The notes under the pieces: model-generated
Told to the model about the DNA's origin: nothing
Seen by the model: only the letters and a program-made list of their open reading frames with translations
Database searches by the model: none
Position numbers and translations under genes: made by a program
Source: Thermomonas flagellata
GTDB taxonomy: Bacteria; Pseudomonadota; Gammaproteobacteria; Xanthomonadales; Xanthomonadaceae
Assembly (NCBI RefSeq): GCF_022419185.1
Contig: NZ_JAJOZK010000004.1
Coordinates: 169,583-233,582, forward strand
DNA: 64,000 bases
Direction of reading: 5' to 3'
Part shown: positions 62,364 through 64,000 of the stretch, piece by piece
How positions within the stretch are numbered: the stretch's first letter is position 1
Layout of the letters: every line of letters starts with the position of its first letter

Positions 62364-62845
62364 TCGAGACCTTGCTCGGTGGTCTCCTCGGCGGGGCCTT
62401 CCGCCTGGCGCCCGAGGTCCTGAAGTGGTTGGATCGCAAGGGCGAACGCGGCCACGAACTGGCGATGCAAGACAAGGCGCTGGAGTTCGAGAAGCTGCGT
62501 GGCGCGCAGCGCATGGCCGAGATCGGTGCGGCCGCGGACGCCGCGTGGAACACCGGGGCCATCGAGGCCTTGCGGGAGTCGGTCGCCGCCCAGGGCCAGC
62601 GCTCTCGCGTTCGATGGGCCGATGCGTTGTCGGTCAGCGTCCGCCCGGTGATTACCTACTGGTTCATGGCGCTGTACTGCGCCGCCAAGACCGCGGCGTT
62701 CGTGGGCGCGGTCGATGCCGGGGTAGAGTGGATCCCCGCCATCCAGGCCGCCTGGACCGAGGCGGACCAAGCGCTATGGGCCGGCGTGCTGAATTTCTGG
62801 TTCTTGGGCCGGGTGTTCGAACGGGTGCGACCCACGAACTGGTAA
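62360..62845 (+). CDS. holin-like protein, 3TM type
   Basis: A 161 aa protein in ATGA overlap. The N-terminal segment (IETLLGGLLGGAFRLAPEVL) is amphipathic, the middle is charged, and two hydrophobic C-terminal segments (ITYWFMALYCAAKTAAFVGAV and ALWAGVLNFWFLGRVF) are seen. The layout resembles the holin of GTA-like phages (Holin_3TM). It would open the inner membrane for the lysozyme. Confidence 0.68.
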   Translation: MIETLLGGLLGGAFRLAPEVLKWLDRKGERGHELAMQDKALEFEKLRGAQRMAEIGAAADAAWNTGAIEALRESVAAQGQRSRVRWADALSVSVRPVITYWFMALYCAAKTAAFVGAVDAGVEWIPAIQAAWTEADQALWAGVLNFWFLGRVFERVRPTNW

Positions 62846-62872
62846 GTGTTGCTTACAAGTTCAGATCCAGAG

Positions 62873-63340
62873 ATGCGTATTCCTCCACAAGCCATTGAGC
62901 TGGCCAAGCGCTTCGAGGGCTTCCATCGCGTGCCCAAGCATGACCCCGGCCGCGCGCATCCCTACGTCTGCCCGGCCGGCTATTGGACCATCGGCTACGG
63001 CCACCTCTGCGATCCGAAGCATCCGCCGATTACAGAGGCCCTGGCGGAGCGCTACCTAGCGGAAGACCTCAGGATCGCGCTGGCTGCGACGTTGCGCTAC
63101 TGCCCGGTGCTGGCGACCGAGCCGGAGGGGCGGCTCGCCGCCATCGTGGACTTCACCTTCAACCTCGGCGCCGGGCGGCTGCAGACGTCGACGCTGCGGC
63201 GGCGGGTGAACCAGCGAGATTGGGTTGCGGCCAGTCAGGAATTGCGCCGCTGGGTCTATGGCGGAGGAAAAATGCTGCCTGGGCTGGTCGCCAGACGCGC
63301 GGCAGAGGCTGCATTCCTCTCATGTTCGATTATTTCTTAG
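62873..63340 (+). CDS. endolysin, GH24 lysozyme
   Basis: A 155 aa lysozyme, with the catalytic Glu15 in KRFEGFH, YWTIGYGH giving the Thr, and IVDFTFNLGAG/LRRRVN of the core. The ATG at 62873 is preferred over a GTG at 62846. The last residues (FLSCSIIS) differ from the usual end, and base composition changes here, so the 3' end may have been replaced at a junction. No signal peptide or SAR segment is seen, so it needs a holin. Spanin genes are not seen. Confidence 0.88.
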   Translation: MRIPPQAIELAKRFEGFHRVPKHDPGRAHPYVCPAGYWTIGYGHLCDPKHPPITEALAERYLAEDLRIALAATLRYCPVLATEPEGRLAAIVDFTFNLGAGRLQTSTLRRRVNQRDWVAASQELRRWVYGGGKMLPGLVARRAAEAAFLSCSIIS

Positions 63341-63396
63341 CCTTCGACTACGTTTGCACTGGCGCCTTGCCTAGGCTCGGCGCATGTAGGGGACTT

Positions 63397-63423
63397 GTGC
63401 GGGCTAGGAATGCTAACCCGCAC
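63397..63423. repeat. perfect-stem inverted repeat right of the lysozyme gene
   Basis: GTGCGGGCTAG (63397-63407) pairs with CTAACCCGCAC (63413-63423) over 11 positions with one G-T wobble around GAATG. No T run follows. It could be a recombination site or operator at the prophage edge. The rest of 63341-63445 holds no gene. Confidence 0.6.
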
Positions 63424-63445
63424 CAATGTGGCATTTCTCATTAGA

Positions 63446-63559
63446 TCACTTAGATTTCCGGAAACAGCCGTGCTGGTGAGCGAAGCCAGATTCTGCAACA
63501 CAGCGCCTTGGTAAAAATGCCGTCTGCACAAACTTACAAATTTCTTCGTTTGAAAGCAT
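63446..63559 (-). CDS. possible truncated gene (37 aa)
   Basis: A short frame starts with a strong ribosome site (GGAAGGAGC, 6 nt before the ATG): MLSNEEICKFVQTAFLPRRC. The first 23 residues look like a real protein start; the following residues (SGFAHQHGCFRKSK) do not, so the gene may have been cut by recombination near 63490. No family is assigned. Confidence 0.4.
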   Translation of the reverse strand: MLSNEEICKFVQTAFLPRRCVAESGFAHQHGCFRKSK

Positions 63560-63603
63560 GATGATTGCTCCTTCCTGAGTTGAGTGGGCAAACGTTGGTG
63601 CCA

Positions 63604-63867
63604 CTATTTCTGGGCCTTCCGTTTCACGCCATAAAAAAGGCCGCCTGCGAAGAAGAGGGATGTACTTCCAACCCAGACGGGTTGCCCGGTTGCACCAAGT
63701 TGTGTTTGAGCGAATATCGTTAACCCTAGAACCGCAACCAGCCATGAAGCGATAGCTATTCCAAGCGAGACGCCCCATCCAGCGCCACCTCTATCTGAAA
63801 ATGCAGTAGTCCGAAGAAGTGACCCGAAAAAATAGCCAACTACTGCTGCGATGATCATTTGCACCAT
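63604..63867 (-). CDS. small membrane protein, apparent integron cassette gene
   Basis: An 87 aa protein with two or three hydrophobic segments (MIIAAVVGYFFGSLL, WGVSLGIAIASWLVAVLGLTI and LFFAGGLFYGV). It begins 13 nt after an attC-like site, as cassette genes do, with no clear ribosome site. GC is lower than in the core genome. Function unknown. Confidence 0.6.
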   Translation of the reverse strand: MVQMIIAAVVGYFFGSLLRTTAFSDRGGAGWGVSLGIAIASWLVAVLGLTIFAQTQLGATGQPVWVGSTSLFFAGGLFYGVKRKAQK

Positions 63868-63880
63868 GTTGTTTTGCTCC

Positions 63881-63937
63881 CTAACACCTGAGTTAAGCCG
63901 CGCCGCGAAGCGGCGTCGGCTTGAATGAATTGTTAGC
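63881..63937 (-). repeat. integron attC-like recombination site
   Basis: Read on the - strand: GCTAAC at one end, GTTAGG at the other, and a long imperfect dyad between them with AAGCCG, CCGC-TTC-GCGG and CGGCTT at its centre. The length of about 57 nt, the two core sites (RYYYAAC-like and GTTRRRY-like) and the centre closely match attC sites of aadA-type cassettes as I remember them. The core next to the cassette gene is GTTAGGG, a slight departure from consensus. Confidence 0.8.
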
Positions 63938-63939
63938 TG

Positions 63940-63999
63940 TCATGGGCCCTGCACGACAACAGCCCGACCATTTTCTTGTTTGAACGTGAACCTGTACTC
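63940..63999 (-). CDS. 3' end of an upstream cassette gene (partial)
   Basis: On the - strand a frame enters from the window edge and ends at TGA 63940-63942: EYRFTFKQENGRAVVVQGP. It stops 3 nt before the attC-like site, as expected for the preceding cassette. Family not identifiable from 19 residues. Confidence 0.5.
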   Translation of the reverse strand, partial: EYRFTFKQENGRAVVVQGP

Positions 64000-64000
64000 C

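Noticed and set aside
62846..62872. GTG start for the lysozyme
   Set aside because: It adds nine residues not typical of GH24 enzymes; the ATG at 62873 gives the family start.
23291..63412. Shared 9-mer ATTCCTAGC near 23292 and (inverted) near 63403 as the attachment core
   Set aside because: The two copies are in opposite orientation, but integration would leave direct repeats; nine bases can match by chance in regions of this size.
63560..63603. A second attC between the 87 aa and 37 aa - strand genes (ACTCAAC, GTTGAGT)
   Set aside because: Only one core-like heptamer is found and there is no paired core or inner dyad of attC size.

Overview
The window is about 70% GC and looks like a gammaproteobacterial chromosome of the Xanthomonadales/Lysobacteraceae type (Lysobacter, Luteimonas, Thermomonas, Stenotrophomonas relatives). 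This rests on the gene order ruvC-ruvA-kup-ruvB-ybgC-tolQRAB-pal-cpoB-queE-queC and on protein likeness read by eye. No database search was possible, so the genus is not fixed.

Region 1 (1-18.7 kb) is conserved housekeeping DNA, nearly all on the + strand: the end of an ABC-F ATPase gene (yheS type), a SIMPL-domain protein, an FmdB zinc ribbon, a DUF3011 exported protein, aspS, a GNAT acetyltransferase, an alpha/beta hydrolase, yebC, ruvC, ruvA, kup, ruvB, then the ybgC-tolQRAB-pal-cpoB envelope operon, queE and queC. Many junctions are GTGA or TGATG overlaps, which implies translational coupling. A tRNA-Lys(TTT) closes the block. Its 3' end is repeated 74 nt downstream, which marks the left edge of accessory DNA.

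Region 2 (18.8-23.2 kb) is a small island. A two-gene operon of unknown function on the - strand (417 aa and 321 aa zinc-ribbon proteins) diverges from an XRE repressor, an ImmA/IrrE-type metalloprotease and a short, possibly internally deleted protein. The layout resembles a protease-relieved repressor controlling unknown effectors.

Region 3 (23.3-63.3 kb) is a nearly complete siphovirus-like prophage. It has an integration module (DUF2924 protein, large serine recombinase, HTH protein), a recombination and replication module (Sak4-like ATPase, SSB-like protein, Cas4-like Fe-S nuclease, primase-helicase, RuvC-like resolvase), a HigBA-type toxin-antitoxin pair and two tandem ParB-methyltransferases. 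Three - strand genes (one unknown, DUF3489, DUF6900) share a repeated upstream element. Packaging and head genes follow (small and large terminase, gpW, portal, S49 protease with a nested scaffold, decoration protein D, major capsid protein E). The tail genes are interrupted by a - strand cargo block of TacAT-like and FitAB-like pairs plus a PD-(D/E)XK protein. Tape measure, tail-tip proteins, holin-like genes and a GH24 lysozyme complete the phage.

Region 4 (63.3-64 kb) has lower GC and contains what looks like an integron attC site next to a small membrane-protein cassette, with the end of another cassette gene at the window edge. No copy of the tRNA-Lys 3' repeat is seen there, so the right boundary of the accessory region lies beyond the window or is of another kind.
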